A stretch of 64,000 bases of DNA. Origin: Hyperoodon ampullatus (taxonomy: Eukaryota > Chordata > Mammalia > Artiodactyla > Ziphiidae). The notes below the pieces were generated by a model. That model was not told the DNA's origin, ran no database searches, and saw nothing but the letters and a program-made list of their open reading frames with translations. The stretch's first letter is position 1. Each line of letters starts with the position of its first letter. Of this stretch, positions 22,335 to 35,643 are shown piece by piece. The DNA lies in contig OX457058.1 in the NCBI GenBank assembly GCA_949752795.1, forward strand, positions 171,432,223 to 171,496,222, written 5' to 3'. A program made the position numbers and the translations under genes.

Positions 22335-23810
22335 ATGGGAGCACGAAGCAGTCGGATGCCATGGCACTGGTGGGGGCGTGCCCCAGAGAAGCCAGGTGCC
22401 ACTGGTGGGGAGGAGGAGGCTGAGGAGGCAGTAGTGGCAGAGAGAAAGGAACGGAAGGAGAGTGAAGAGGCCAGACCCGCCGCCCGTCAGGGGAGCGGCA
22501 AGCGGAAGAGAGGCCCAGGGGGGCAGCTCACAAAAAAGCCCCGCTGGAAACGTGCTCAAGATCGTTCAGGGTCCGTTTAGGAGGCACTCTTCCTGAGAGG
22601 AGAACAGAGCGACGTGCAGATCCGCGCTCTAGGGGAAGAGTGGAACGTGCATAGGGTCTACTTGTGCCAGTCAAGGTACTTTGCTAGCATGTTCAGGGGC
22701 GCTTGGCGGGAGACAAACATGGATACTATCGAGTTGCAGATGCCTGACGACAACATTGATCGCAAGGCACTGCACGAGGCTTTAGGTGCCCTGTACCGAG
22801 GCTCCATTTTCATCCCACCCGGTCGAGTTGTAGCCATCCTGGCCACAGCCAGCATGCTGCAGCTGGACGAGGTGATTCGGCAGTGCGGGGAGGTCATGAA
22901 GGTGACTGCCCGTGCTCAGACCGTGTGCAGCTACGACTACTCTGCTGAAAGCTACAGACTCCAGACCGTCAGGACCATGTGTCTTCGGTGGCTGCTGGAC
23001 AACATGATGACCCAGTGTAGTGACAAGCTATTGCGAGAAGTCAGCCTGGATCTCATGAAAGAGGTCATTGCCTCTTCAGAGCTCTTGGTGATGGGGGTGG
23101 AGATGGACGTGTACACCATGCTGAAAAAGTGGATGTTCTTGCAGCTGCAGCCGACATGGAGGGGCCCGCGCAGGGCCCTATTGCCTGACACCGACTCATG
23201 GTTTGCCAGGTCCAGGAGGGATTCGGAGGGCACCCCTTTCGTGGAGACCGAGCAGGGCAGAGCCTTCGTGCCAGTGTTCCAGCAGCTGCGGTTTGCCTAC
23301 ATAATCTGCCACCCGACGTCAGCACGCGTCATCCACCAGGATGCGCTGATCCCTGCCGCTTGGTTGTGTCCAGTGTACAAAGAGTGTTTTCTTGGCCCCC
23401 TCCGGGCTAAGCAGACCAGAGAGCTCTGGCCCGTGGACGTCTATGTGTCCGAACCCCAGGGCAAAAGCATGCGGTGCGGGGTCCAGCTCCACAAGCAAAA
23501 GCACTGCAGCTGGCCGTGGGAAGGCTTCAACTTCAGCTGGGACCTGGTGGTGTGCTACGCCAACCAGCACATCATTTTCTGGTACAGTGTGCCAAACAAG
23601 TCCTACAGCCTCGGGGTCAGCCTACTCGAGCAGAGAAAGTTCGTGTTCCGCCTGCGCCTGTCCTCCTTGGACAGGGATGGGAGAGCCGTTTTCAGGAAGG
23701 ACACAGGATACCAGAGGCTTTCCCTGAGAGAGGATCAAGAGCTAGAGGTAATGAACCTGGAAAACCAATACGTGGTTTTCCCCATCCATGTGGCCTGTAA
23801 CTTCCTGTAA
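22335..23810 (+). CDS. GMCL1-like: Copy 14: GCL-like, late stop (398 codons)
   Basis: N-terminal ORF 22335-22580 with private GGQLTKKPRW, which alters the basic signal. TAG, BTB ORF 22614-23810 with private R2Q, E51K and V99A plus E46D. The richest in private changes outside the first 8 kb; R2Q and the PRW change fit CpG decay. Confidence 0.85.
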
Positions 23811-23998
23811 CTCCACTAAGACGGGTGCTGCCCAGAGTGAGGACCCCTGAAGTATCTCAGGTGGCTTGGCGTGGCGTCCTCTCGCGAGACCGTTAGAGCA
23901 AACGCCATAGTACTCAGCAGCACTCTGGGCTGAACTCGTGCCCGGAGCAACGGCGCCTGGAGGGGAAGCTTGTCCACTGCACCACTGAGTTATAGGCC

Positions 23999-25483
23999 AT
24001 GGGAGCACGAAGCAGTCGGATGCCATGGCACTGGTGGGGGCGTGCCCCAGAGAAGCCAGGTGCCACTGGTGGGGAGGAGGAGCCTGAGGAGGCAGTAGTG
24101 GCAGAGAGAAAGGAACGGAAGGAGAGTGAAGAGGCCAGACCCGCCGCCCGTCAGGGGAGCGGCAAGCGGAAGAGAGGCCCAGGGGGGCCGCTCACAAAAA
24201 AGCCCCGCCGGAAACGTGCTCAAGATCGTTCAGGGTCCGTTTAGGAGGCACTCTTCCTGAGAGGAGAACAGAGCGACGTGCGGATCCGCGCTCTGGTGGA
24301 GGAGTGGAACTTGCATAGGGTCTACTTGTGCCAGTCAAGGTACTTTGCTAGCATGTTCAGGGGCGCTTGGCGGGAGACAAACATGGATACTGTCGAGTTG
24401 CAGATGCCTGACGAGAACATTGATCGCGAGGCACTGCACGAGGCTTTAGGTGCCCTGTACCGAGGCTCCATTTTCATCCCACCTGGTCGAGTCATTGCCA
24501 TCCTGGCCACAGCCAGCATGCTGCAGCTGAACGAGGTGATTCGGCAGTGCGGGGAGGTCATGAAGGTGACTGTCCGTGCCCAGACCGTGTGCAGGTACGA
24601 CTACTCTGCGGAAAGCTACGGACTCCAGACCGTCAGGACCATGTGTCTTCAGAGGCTGCTGGACAACATGATGACCCAGTGTAGTGAGAAGCTATTGCGA
24701 GAAGTCAGCCTGGATCTCATGAAAGAGGTCATTGCCTCTTCAGAGCTCTTGGTGATGGGGGTGGAGATGGACGTGTACACCATGCTGAAAAAGTGGATGT
24801 TCTTGCAGCTGCAGCCGACATGGAGGGGCCCGCGCAGGGCCCTATTGCCTGACACCGACTCATGGTTTGCCAGGTCCAGGAGGGATTCGGAGGGCACCCC
24901 TTTCGTGGAGACCGAGCAGGGCAGAGCCTTCGTGCCAGTGTTCCAGCAGCTGCGGTTTGAGTACATAAACTGCGACCCGACGTCAGCACGTGTCATCCAC
25001 CAGCATGCGCTGATCCCTGCCGCTTGGTTGTGTCCAGTGTACAAAGAGTGTTTTCTTGGCCCCCTCCGGGCTAAGCAGACCAGAGAGCTCTTACCCGTGG
25101 ACATCTACGGGTCCGACCCCCAGGGGAACAGCATGCGGTGCGGGGGCCAGCTCCACAGGCACAAGCAGTGCAGCTGGTGGTGGGAAGGCTTAAACTTCAG
25201 CTGGGACCTGGTGGTGTGCTACGCCAACCAGCACATCAATTTCTGGTACAGCGCGCAAAACAAATCCTATAGCCTCAGGATCAGCCTACTCGAGCAGAGG
25301 AAGCTCGCGTTCTGCCTGCGCCTGTCCTCCTTGGACAGGGATGGGAGAGCAGTTTTCAGGAAGGACACAGGATACCAGATGCTTTCCCTAAGAGAAGATC
25401 AAGAGCTAGAGGTAATGAACCTGGAAAACCAATACGTGGTTTTCCCCATCCATGTGGCCTGTAACTTCCTGTACCTCCACTGA
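23999..25483 (+). CDS. GMCL1-like: Copy 15: GCL-like, full ORF with diverged C-terminus
   Basis: N-terminal ORF 23999-24244, TAG, BTB ORF 24278-25483. Same head and diverged tail as copy 9, but SWWWEGL. His243 retained. Confidence 0.85.
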
Positions 25484-25662
25484 GACGGGTGCTGCCAAGA
25501 GTGAGGACCCCTGAAGTATCTCAGGTGGCTTAGCGTGGCGTCCTCTCGCGAGACCGTTAGAGCAAACGCCATAGTACTCAACAGCACTCTGGGCTGAGCT
25601 CGTGCCCGGGGCGACGGCGCCTGGAGAGGAAGCTTGTCCACTGCACCACTGAGGTATAGGCC

Positions 25663-27146
25663 ATGGGAGCACGAAGCAGTCAGATGCCATGGCATTCGTG
25701 GAGGCGTGCCCCAGAGGAGCCAGGTGCCACGGGTGGGGAGGAGGAGCCTGAGGAGGCAGTAGTGGCAGAGAGAAAGGAACGGAAGGAGAGTGAAGAGGCC
25801 AGACCCGCCGCCTGTCAGGGGAGCCGCAAGCGGAAGAGAGGCCCAGGGGAGCCGCTCACAAAAAAGCCCCGCCGGAAACGTGCTCAAGATCGTTCAGGGT
25901 CCGTTTAGGAGGCACTCTTCCTGAGAGGAGAACAGAGCGACGTGCGGATCCGCGCTCTGGGGGAAGAGTGGAACTTGCATAGGGTCTACTTGTGCCAGTC
26001 AAGGTACTTTGCTAGCATGTTCAGGGGCGCTTGGCGGGAGACAAACATGGATACTGTCGAGTTGCAGATGCCTGACGAGAACATTGATCGCGAGGCACTG
26101 CACGAGGTTTTAGGTGCCCTGTACCGAGGCTCCATTTTCATCCCACGCACTCGAGTCGTAACCATCCTGGCCACAACCAGCATGCTGCAGCTGGACGAGG
26201 TGATTCGGCAGTGTGGGGAGGTCATGAAGGTGACTGTCCGTGCCCAGACCGTGTGCAGCTACGACTACTCTGCTGAAAGCTACGGACTCCAGACCGTCAG
26301 GACCATGTGTCTTCAGTGGCTGCTGGACAACATGATGACCCAGTGTAGTGAGAAGCTATTGCGAGAAGTCAGCCTGGATCTCATGAAAGAGGTCATTGCC
26401 TCTTCAGAGCTCTTGGTGATGGGGGTGGAGATGGACGTGTACACCATGCTGAAAAAGTGGATGTTCTTGCAGCTGTAGCCGACATGGAGGGGCCCGCGCA
26501 GGGCCCTATTGCCTGACACCGACTCATGGTTTGCCAGGTCCAGGAGGGATTCGGAGGGCACCCCTTTCGTGGAGACCGAGCAGGGCAGAGCCTTCGTGCC
26601 AGTGTTCCAGCAGCTGCGGTTTGCCTACATAATCTGCGACCCGACGTCAGCACGCATCATCCACCAGGATGCGCTGATCCCTGCCGCTTGGCTGTGTCCA
26701 GTGTACAAAGAGTGTTTTCTTGGCCCCCTCCGGGCTAAGCTACCAGAGAGCTCTGGCCCGTGGACGTCTACGTGTCCGAACCCCAGGGCAAAAGCATGCG
26801 GTGCGGGGTCAAGCTCCACAAGCAAAAGCAGTGCAGCTGGCCGTGGGAAGGCTTCAGCTTCAGCTGGGACCTGGTGGTGTGCTACGCCAACCAGCACATC
26901 ATTTTCTGGTACAGCGCGCCAAACAAGTCCTACAGCCTCGGGGTCAGCCTACTCGAGCAGAGAAAGTTCGCGTTCCGCCTGCGCCAGTCCTCCTTGGACA
27001 GGGATGGGAGAGCCGTTTTCAGGAAGGACACAGGATACCAGAGGCTTTCCCTGAGAGAGGATCAAGAGCTAGAGGTAATGAACCTGGAAAACCAATACGT
27101 GGTTTTCCCCATCCATGTGGCCTGTAACTTCCTGTACCTCCACTGA
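25663..27146 (+). pseudogene. GMCL1-like: Copy 16: GCL-like, nonsense at 179 plus frameshift
   Basis: N-terminal ORF 25663-25908 (diverged SSQM type), TAG, BTB ORF 25942-26478 ending at TAG 26476-26478 (CAG to TAG, codon 179, end of BACK). The frameshift near codon 267 is also present at about 26741. Head has A56V, P69R, G70T, A74T and A79T, shared with copies 19 and 26. Confidence 0.85.
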
Positions 27147-27325
27147 GACGGGTGCTGCCCAGAGTGAGGACCCCTGAAGTATCTCAGGTGGCTTAGCGTG
27201 GCGTCCTCTCGCGAGACCGTTAGAGCAAACGCCATAGTACTCAGCAGCACTCTGGGCTGAGCTCGTGCCCGGAGCAACGGCGCCTGGAGGGGAAGCTTGT
27301 CCACTGCACCACTGAGTTATAGGCC

Positions 27326-28801
27326 ATGGGAGCACGAAGCAGTCGGATGCCATGGCACTGGTGGGGGCGTGCCCCAGAGAAGCCAGGTGCCACTGGTGGG
27401 GAGGAGGAGGCTGAGGAGGCAGTAGTGGCAGAGAGAAAGGAACGGAAGGAGAGTGAAGAGGCCAGACCCGCCGCCCGTCAGGGGAGCGGCAAGCGGAAGA
27501 GAGGCCCAGGGGGGCCGCTCACAAAAAAGCCCCGCCGGAAACGTGCTCAAGATCGTTCAGGGTCCGTTTAGGAGGCGCTCTTCCTGAGAGGAGAACAGAG
27601 CGACGTGCGGATCCGCGCTCTGGGAGAGGAGTGGAACGTGCATAGGGTCTACTTGTGCCAGTCAAGGTACTTTGCTAGCATGTTCAGGGGCGCTTGGCGG
27701 GAGACAAACATGGATACTATCGAGTTGCAGATGCCTGACGAGAACATTGATCGCGAGGCACTGCACGAGGCTTTAGGTGCCCTGTACCGAGGCTCCATTT
27801 TCATCCCACCTGGTCGAGTTGTAGCCATCCTGGCCACAGCCAGCATGCTGCAGCTGGACGAGGTGATTCGGCAGTGCGGGGAGGTCATGAAGGTGACTGT
27901 CCGTGCCCAGACCGTGTGCAGCTACGACTACTCTGCTGAAAGCTACAGACTCCAGACCGTCAGGACCATGTGTCTTCGGTGGCTGCTGGACAACATGATG
28001 ACCCAGTGTAGTGACAAGCTATTGCGAGAAGTCAGCCTGGATCTCATGAAAGAGGTCATTGCCTCTTCAGAGCTCTTGGTGATGGGGGTGGAGATGGACG
28101 TGTACACCATGCTGAAAAAGTGGATGTTCTTGCAGCTGCAGCCGACATGGAGGGGCCCGCGCAGGGCCCTATTGCCTGACACCGACTCATGGTTTGCCAG
28201 GTCCAGGAGGGATTCGGAGGGCACCCCTTTCGTGGAGACCGAGCAGGGCAGAGCCTTCGTGCCAGTGTTCCAGCAGCTGCGGTTTGCCTACATAATCTGC
28301 CACCCGACGTCAGCACGCGTCATCCACCAGGATGCGCTGATCCCTGCCGCTTGGTTGTGTCCAGTGTACAAAGAGTGTTTTCTTGGCCCCCTCCGGGCTA
28401 AGCAGACCAGAGAGCTCTGGCCCGTGGACGTCTATGTGTCCGAACCCCAGGGCAAAAGCATGCGGTGCGGGGTCCAGCTCCACAAGCAAAAGCACTGCAG
28501 CTGGCCGTGGGAAGGCTTCAACTTCAGCTGGGACCTGGTGGTGTGCTACGCCAACCAGCACATCATTTTCTGGTACAGTGTGCCAAACAAGTCCTACAGC
28601 CTCGGGGTCAGCCTACTCGAGCAGAGAAAGTTCGTGTTCCGCCTGCGCCTGTCCTCCTTGGACAGGGATGGGAGAGCCGTTTTCAGGAAGGACACAGGAT
28701 ACCAGAGGCTTTCCCTGAGAGAGGATCAAGAGCTAGAGGTAATGAACCTGGAAAACCAATACGTGGTTTTCCCCATCCATGTGGCCTGTAACTTCCTGTA
28801 A
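27326..28801 (+). CDS. GMCL1-like: Copy 17: GCL-like, late stop (398 codons)
   Basis: N-terminal ORF 27326-27571, TAG, BTB ORF 27605-28801. Consensus-like throughout; I noticed no private amino-acid change. Tail HCSWPWEGFNF with Val344. Confidence 0.85.
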
Positions 28802-28989
28802 CTCCACTAAGACGGGTGCTGCCCAGAGTGAGGACCCCTGAAGTATCTCAGGTGGCTTAGCGTGGCGTCCTCTCGCGAGACCGTTAGAGCAAACGCCATA
28901 GTACTCAGCAGCACTCTGGGCTGAACTCGTGCCCGGAGCAACGGCGCCTGGAGGGGAAGCTTGTCCACTGCACCACTGAGTTATAGGCC

Positions 28990-30474
28990 ATGGGAGCACG
29001 AAGCAGTCGGATGCCATGGCACTGGTGGGGGCGTGCCCCAGAGAAGCCAGGTGCCACTGGTGGGGAGGAGGAGGCTGAGGAGGCAGTAGTGGCAGAGAGA
29101 AAGGAACGGAAGGAGAGTGAAGAGGCCAGACCCGCCGCCCGTCAGGGGAGCGGCAAGCGGAAGAGAGGCCCAGGGGGGCCGCTCACAAAAAAGCCCCGCC
29201 GGAAACGTGCTCAAGATCGTTCAGGGTCCGTTTAGGAGGCACTCTTCCTGAGAGGAGAACAGAGCGACGTGCGGATCCGCGCTCTGGTGGAGGAGTGGAA
29301 CTTGCATAGGGTCTACTTGTGCCAGTCAAGGTACTTTGCTAGCATGTTCAGGGGCGCTTGGCGGGAGACAAACATGGATACTGTCGAGTTGCAGATGCCT
29401 GACGAGAACATTGATCGCGAGGCACTGCACGAGGCTTTAGGTGCCCTGTACCGAGGCTCCATTTTCATCCCACCTGGTCGAGTCATTGCCATCCTGGCCA
29501 CAGCCAGCATGCTGCAGCTGAACGAGGTGATTCGGCAGTGCGGGGAGGTCATGAAGGTGACTGTCCGTGCCCAGACCGTGTGCAGGTACGACTACTCTGC
29601 GGAAAGCTACGGACTCCAGACCGTCAGGACCATGTGTCTTCAGAGGCTGCTGGACAACATGATGACCCAGTGTAGTGAGAAGCTATTGCGAGAAGTCAGC
29701 CTGGATCTCATGAAAGAGGTCATTGCCTCTTCAGAGCTCTTGGTGATGGGGGTGGAGATGGACGTGTACACCATGCTGAAAAAGTGGATGTTCTTGCAGC
29801 TGCAGCCGACATGGAGGGGCCCGCGCAGGGCCCTATTGCCTGACACCGACTCATGGTTTGCCAGGTCCAGGAGGGATTCGGAGGGCACCCCTTTCGTGGA
29901 GACCGAGCAGGGCAGAGCCTTCGTGCCAGTGTTCCAGCAGCTGCGGTTTGAGTACATAAACTGCGACCCGACGTCAGCACGTGTCATCCACCAGGATGCG
30001 CTGATCCCTGCCGCTTGGTTGTGTCCAGTGTACAAAGAGTGTTTTCTTGGCCCCCTCCGGGCTAAGCAGACCAGAGAGCTCTTACCCGTGGACATCTACG
30101 GGTCCGACCCCCAGGGGAACAGCATGCGGTGCGGGGGCCAGCTCCACAGGCACAAGCAGTGCAGCTGGTGGTGGGAAGGCTTAAACTTCAGCTGGGACCT
30201 GGTGGTGTGCTACGCCAACCAGCACATCAATTTCTGGTACAGCGCGCAAAACAAATCCTATAGCCTCAGGATCAGCCTACTCGAGCAGAGGAAGCTCGCG
30301 TTCTGCCTGCGCCTGTCCTCCTTGGACAGGGATGGGAGAGCAGTTTTCAGGAAGGACACAGGATACCAGATGCTTTCCCTAAGAGAAGATCAAGAGCTAG
30401 AGGTAATGAACCTGGAAAACCAATACGTGGTTTTCCCCATCCATGTGGCCTGTAACTTCCTGTACCTCCACTGA
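28990..30474 (+). CDS. GMCL1-like: Copy 18: GCL-like, full ORF with diverged C-terminus
   Basis: N-terminal ORF 28990-29235, TAG, BTB ORF 29269-30474. As copy 15 but with Asp243 (HQDAL), which the other diverged-tail copies lack; this suggests a short conversion patch from a common copy. Confidence 0.85.
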
Positions 30475-30653
30475 GACGGGTGCTGCCAAGAGTGAGGACC
30501 CCTGAAGTATCTCAGGTGGCTTAGCGTGGCGTCCTCTCGCGAGACCGTTAGAGCAAACGCCATAGTACTCAACAGCACTCTGGGCTGAGCTCGTGCCCGG
30601 GGCGACGGCGCCTGGAGAGGAAGCTTGTCCACTGCACCACTGAGGTATAGGCC

Positions 30654-32129
30654 ATGGGAGCACGAAGCAGTCAGATGCCATGGCATTCGTGGAGGCGTGC
30701 CCCAGAGGAGCCAGGTGCCACGGGTGGGGAGGAGGAGCCTGAGGAGGCAGTAGTGGCAGAGAGAAAGGAACGGAAGGAGAGTGAAGAGGCCAGACCCGCC
30801 GCCTGTCAGGGGAGCCGCAAGCGGAAGAGAGGCCCAGGGGAGCCGCTCACAAAAAAGCCCCGCCGGAAACGTGCTCAAGATCGTTCAGGGTCCGTTTAGG
30901 AGGCACTCTTCCTGAGAGGAGAACAGAGCGACGTGCGGATCCGCGCTCTGGGGGAAGAGTGGAACTTGCATAGGGTCTACTTGTGCCAGTCAAGGTACTT
31001 TGCTAGCATGTTCAGGGGCGCTTGGCGGGAGACAAACATGGATACTGTCGAGTTGCAGATGCCTGACGAGAACATTGATCGCGAGGCACTGCACGAGGTT
31101 TTAGGTGCCCTGTACCGAGGCTCCATTTTCATCCCACGCACTCGAGTCGTAACCATCCTGGCCACAACCAGCATGCTGCAGCTGGACGAGGTGATTCGGC
31201 AGTGTGGGGAGGTCATGAAGGTGACTGTCCGTGCCCAGACCGTGTGCAGCTACGACTACTCTGCTGAAAGCTACGGACTCCAGACCGTCAGGACCATGTG
31301 TCTTCAGTGGCTGCTGGACAACATGATGACCCAGTGTAGTGAGAAGCTATTACGAGAAGTCAGCCTGGATCTCATGAAAGAGGTCATTGCCTCTTCAGAG
31401 CTCTTGGTGATGGGGGTGGAGATGGACGTGTACACCATGCTGAAAAAGTGGATGTTCTTGCAGCTGTAGCCGACATGGAGGGGCCCGCGCAGGGCCCTAT
31501 TGCCTGACACCGACTCATGGTTTGCCAGGTCCAGGAGGGATTCGGAGGGCACCCCTTTCGTGGAGACCGAGCAGGGCAGAGCCTTCGTGCCAGTGTTCCA
31601 GCAGCTGCGGTTTGCCTACATAATCTGCCACCCGACGTCAGCACGCGTCATCCACCAGGATGCGCTGATCCCTGCCGCTTGGTTGTGTCCAGTGTACAAA
31701 GAGTGTTTTCTTGGCCCCCTCCGGGCTAAGCAGACCAGAGAGCTCTGGCCCGTGGACGTCTATGTGTCCGAACCCCAGGGCAAAAGCATGCGGTGCGGGG
31801 TCCAGCTCCACAAGCAAAAGCACTGCAGCTGGCCGTGGGAAGGCTTCAACTTCAGCTGGGACCTGGTGGTGTGCTACGCCAACCAGCACATCATTTTCTG
31901 GTACAGTGTGCCAAACAAGTCCTACAGCCTCGGGGTCAGCCTACTCGAGCAGAGAAAGTTCGTGTTCCGCCTGCGCCTGTCCTCCTTGGACAGGGATGGG
32001 AGAGCCGTTTTCAGGAAGGACACAGGATACCAGAGGCTTTCCCTGAGAGAGGATCAAGAGCTAGAGGTAATGAACCTGGAAAACCAATACGTGGTTTTCC
32101 CCATCCATGTGGCCTGTAACTTCCTGTAA
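30654..32129 (+). pseudogene. GMCL1-like: Copy 19: GCL-like, nonsense at 179 plus late stop
   Basis: N-terminal ORF 30654-30899 (diverged type), TAG, BTB ORF 30933-31469 ending at TAG 31467-31469. The frame reopens and runs without frameshift to the late TAA at 32129. A synonymous change (CTATTACGAG) is shared only with copy 26, seven units away. Confidence 0.85.
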
Positions 32130-32317
32130 CTCCACTAAGACGGGTGCTGCCCAGAGTGAGGACCCCTGAAGTATCTCAGGTGGCTTAGCGTGGCGTCCTC
32201 TCGCGAGACCGTTAGAGCAAACGCCATAGTACTCAGCAGCACTCTGGGCTGAGCTCGTGCCCGGAGCAACGGCGCCTGGAGGGGAAGCTTGTCCACTGCA
32301 CCACTGAGTTATAGGCC

Positions 32318-33801
32318 ATGGGAGCACGAAGCAGTCGGATGCCATGGCACTGGTGGGGGCGTGCCCCAGAGAAGCCAGGTGCCACTGGTGGGGAGGAGGA
32401 GGCTGAGGAGGCAGTAGTGGCAGAGAGAAAGGAACGGAAGGAGAGTGAAGAGGCCAGACCCGCCGCCTGTCAGGGGAGCGGCAAGCGGAAGAGAGGCCCA
32501 GGGGGGCCGCTCACAAAAAAGCCCCGCCGGAAACGTGCTCAAGATCGTTCAGGGTCCGTTTAGGAGGCACTCTTCCTGAGAGGAGAACAGAGCGACGTGC
32601 GGATCCGCGCTCTGGGGGAGGAGTGGAACGTGCATAGGGTCTACTTGTGCCTGTCAAGGTACTTTGCTAGCATGTTCAGGGGCGCTTGGCGGGAGACAAA
32701 CATGGATACTATCGAGTTGCAGATGCCTGACGAGAACATTGATCGCGAGGCACTGCACGAGGCTTTAGGTGCCCTGTACCGAGGCTCCATTTTCATCCCA
32801 CCCGGTCGAGTCGTAGCCATCCTGGCCACAGCCAGCATGCTGCAGCTGGACGAGGTGATTCGGCAGTGCGGGGAGGTCATGAAGGTGACTGTCCGTGCCC
32901 AGACCGTGTGCAGCTACGACTACTCTGCTGAAAGCTACAGACTCCAGACCGTCAGGACCATGTGTCTTCGGTGGCTGCTGGACAACATGATGACCCAGTG
33001 TAGTGACAAGCTATTGCGAGAAGTCAGCCTGGATCTCATGAAAGAGGTCATTGCCTCTTCAGAGCTCTTGGTGATGGGGGTGGAGATGGACGTGTACACC
33101 ATGCTGAAAAAGTGGATGTTCTTGCAGCTGTAGCCGACATGGAGGGGCCCGCGCAGGGCCCTATTGCCTGACACCGACTCATGGTTTGCCAGGTCCAGGA
33201 GGGATTCGGAGGGCACCCCTTTCGTGGAGACCGAGCAGGGCAGAGCCTTCGTGCCAGTGTTCCAGCAGCTGCGGTTTGCCTACATAATCTGCGACCCGAC
33301 GTCAGCACGCATCATCCACCAGGATGCGCTGATCCCTGCCGCTTGGCTGTGTCCAGTGTACAAAGAGTGTTTTCTTGGCCCCCTCCGGGCTAAGCTACCA
33401 GAGAGCTCTGGCCCGTGGACGTCTACGTGTCCGAACCCCAGGGCAAAAGCATGCGGTGCGGGGTCAAGCTCCACAAGCAAAAGCAGTGCAGCTGGCCGTG
33501 GGAAGGCTTCAGCTTCAGCTGGGACCTGGTGGTGTGCTACGCCAACCAGCACATCATTTTCTGGTACAGCGCGCCAAACAAGTCCTACAGCCTCGGGGTC
33601 AGCCTACTCGAGCAGAGAAAGTTCGCGTTCCGCCTGCGCCAGTCCTCCTTGGACAGGGATGGGAGAGCCGTTTTCAGGAAGGACACAGGATACCAGAGGC
33701 TTTCCCTGAGAGAGGATCAAGAGCTAGAGGTAATGAACCTGGAAAACCAATACGTGGTTTTCCCCATCCATGTGGCCTGTAACTTCCTGTACCTCCACTG
33801 A
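32318..33801 (+). pseudogene. GMCL1-like: Copy 20: GCL-like, Q19L, nonsense at 179 plus frameshift
   Basis: N-terminal ORF 32318-32563, TAG, BTB ORF 32597-33133 ending at TAG 33131-33133; frameshift at about 33396. Matches copy 11 at the head but has gained the nonsense codon. Confidence 0.85.
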
Positions 33802-33980
33802 GACGGGTGCTGCCCAGAGTGAGGACCCCTGAAGTATCTCAGGTGGCTTAGCGTGGCGTCCTCTCGCGAGACCGTTAGAGCAAACGCCATAGTACTCAGC
33901 AGCACTCTGGGCTGAGCTCGTGCCCGGAGCAACGGCGCCTGGAGGGGAAGCTTGTCCACTGCACCACTGAGTTATAGGCC

Positions 33981-35464
33981 ATGGGAGCACGAAGCAGTCG
34001 GATGCCATGGCACTGGTGGGGGCGTGCCCCAGAGAAGCCAGGTGCCACTGGTGGGGAGGAGGAGGCTGAGGAGGCAGTAGTGGCAGAGAGAAAGGAACGG
34101 AAGGAGAGTGAAGAGGCCAGACCCGCCGCCCGTCAGGGGAGCGGCAAGCGGAAGAGAGGCCCAGGGGGGCCGCTCACAAAAAAGCCCCGCCGGAAACGTG
34201 CTCAAGATCGTTCAGGGTCCGTTTAGGAGGCGCTCTTCCTGAGAGGAGAACAGAGCGACGTGCGGATCCGCGCTCTGGGAGAGGAGTGGAACGTGCATAG
34301 GGTCTACTTGTGCCAGTCAAGGTACTTTGCTAGCATGTTCAGGGGCGCTTGGCGGGAGACAAACATGGATACTATCGAGTTGCAGATGCCTGACGAGAAC
34401 ATTGATCGCGAGGCACTGCACGAGGCTTTAGGTGCCCTGTACCGAGGCTCCATTTTCATCCCACCTGGTCGAGTTGTAGCCATCCTGGCCACAGCCAGCA
34501 TGCTGCAGCTGGACGAGGTGATTCGGCAGTGCGGGGAGGTCATGAAGGTGACTGTCCGTGCCCAGACCGTGTGCAGCTACGACTACTCTGCTGAAAGCTA
34601 CAGACTCCAGACCGTCAGGACCATGTGTCTTCGGTGGCTGCTGGACAACATGATGACCCAGTGTAGTGACAAGCTATTGCGAGAAGTCAGCCTGGATCTC
34701 ATGAAAGAGGTCATTGCCTCTTCAGAGCTCTTGGTGATGGGGGTGGAGATGGACGTGTACACCATGCTGAAAAAGTGGATGTTCTTGCAGCTGCAGCCGA
34801 CATGGAGGGGCCCGCGCAGGGCCCTATTGCCTGACACCGACTCATGGTTTGCCAGGTCCAGGAGGGATTTGGAGAGCACCCCTTTCGTGGAGACCGAGCA
34901 GGGCAGAGCCTTCGTGCCAGTGTCCAGCAGCTGCGGTTTGCCTACATAATCTGCGACCCGACATCAGCACGCGTCATCCACCAGGATGCGCTGATCCCTG
35001 CCGCTTGGTTGTGTCCAGTGTACAAAGAGTGTTTTCTTGGCCCCCTCCGGGCTAAGCAGACCAGAGAGCTGTGGCCCGTGGACGTCTACGTGTCCGAACC
35101 CCAGGGAAAAAGCATGCGGTGCGGGGTCCAGCTCCACAAGCAAAAGCAGTGCAGCTGGCCGTGGGAAGGCTTCAGCTTCAGCTGGGACCTGGTGGTGTGC
35201 TACGCCAACCAGCACATCATTTTCTGGTACAGCGCGCCAAACAAGTCCTTCAGCCTCGGGGTCAGCCTACTCGAGCAGAGAAAGTTCGCGTTCCGCCTGC
35301 GCCTGTCCTCCTTGGACAGGGATGGGAGAGCCGTTTTCAGGAAGGACACAGGATACCAGAGGCTTTCCCTGAGAGAGGATCAAGAGCTAGAGGTAATGAA
35401 CCTGGAAAACCAATACGTGGTTATCCCCATCCATGTGGCCTGTAACTTCCTGTACCTCCACTGA
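33981..35464 (+). pseudogene. GMCL1-like: Copy 21: GCL-like, frameshift near codon 221
   Basis: N-terminal ORF 33981-34226, TAG, BTB ORF 34260-34949. One T is missing at about 34923 (GTGTCCAGC for GTGTTCCAGC), ending the protein at residue 229. The downstream original frame is open to TGA 35464. Otherwise as copy 12. Confidence 0.85.
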
Positions 35465-35643
35465 GACGGGTGCTGCCCAGAGTGAGGACCCCTGAAGTAT
35501 CTCAGGTGGCTTGGCGTGGCGTCCTCTCGCGAGACCGTTAGAGCAAACGCCATAGTACTCAGCAGCACTCTGGGCTGAGCTCGTGCCCGGAGCAACAGCG
35601 CCTGGAGGGGAAGCTTGTCCACTGCACCACTGAGTTATAGGCC

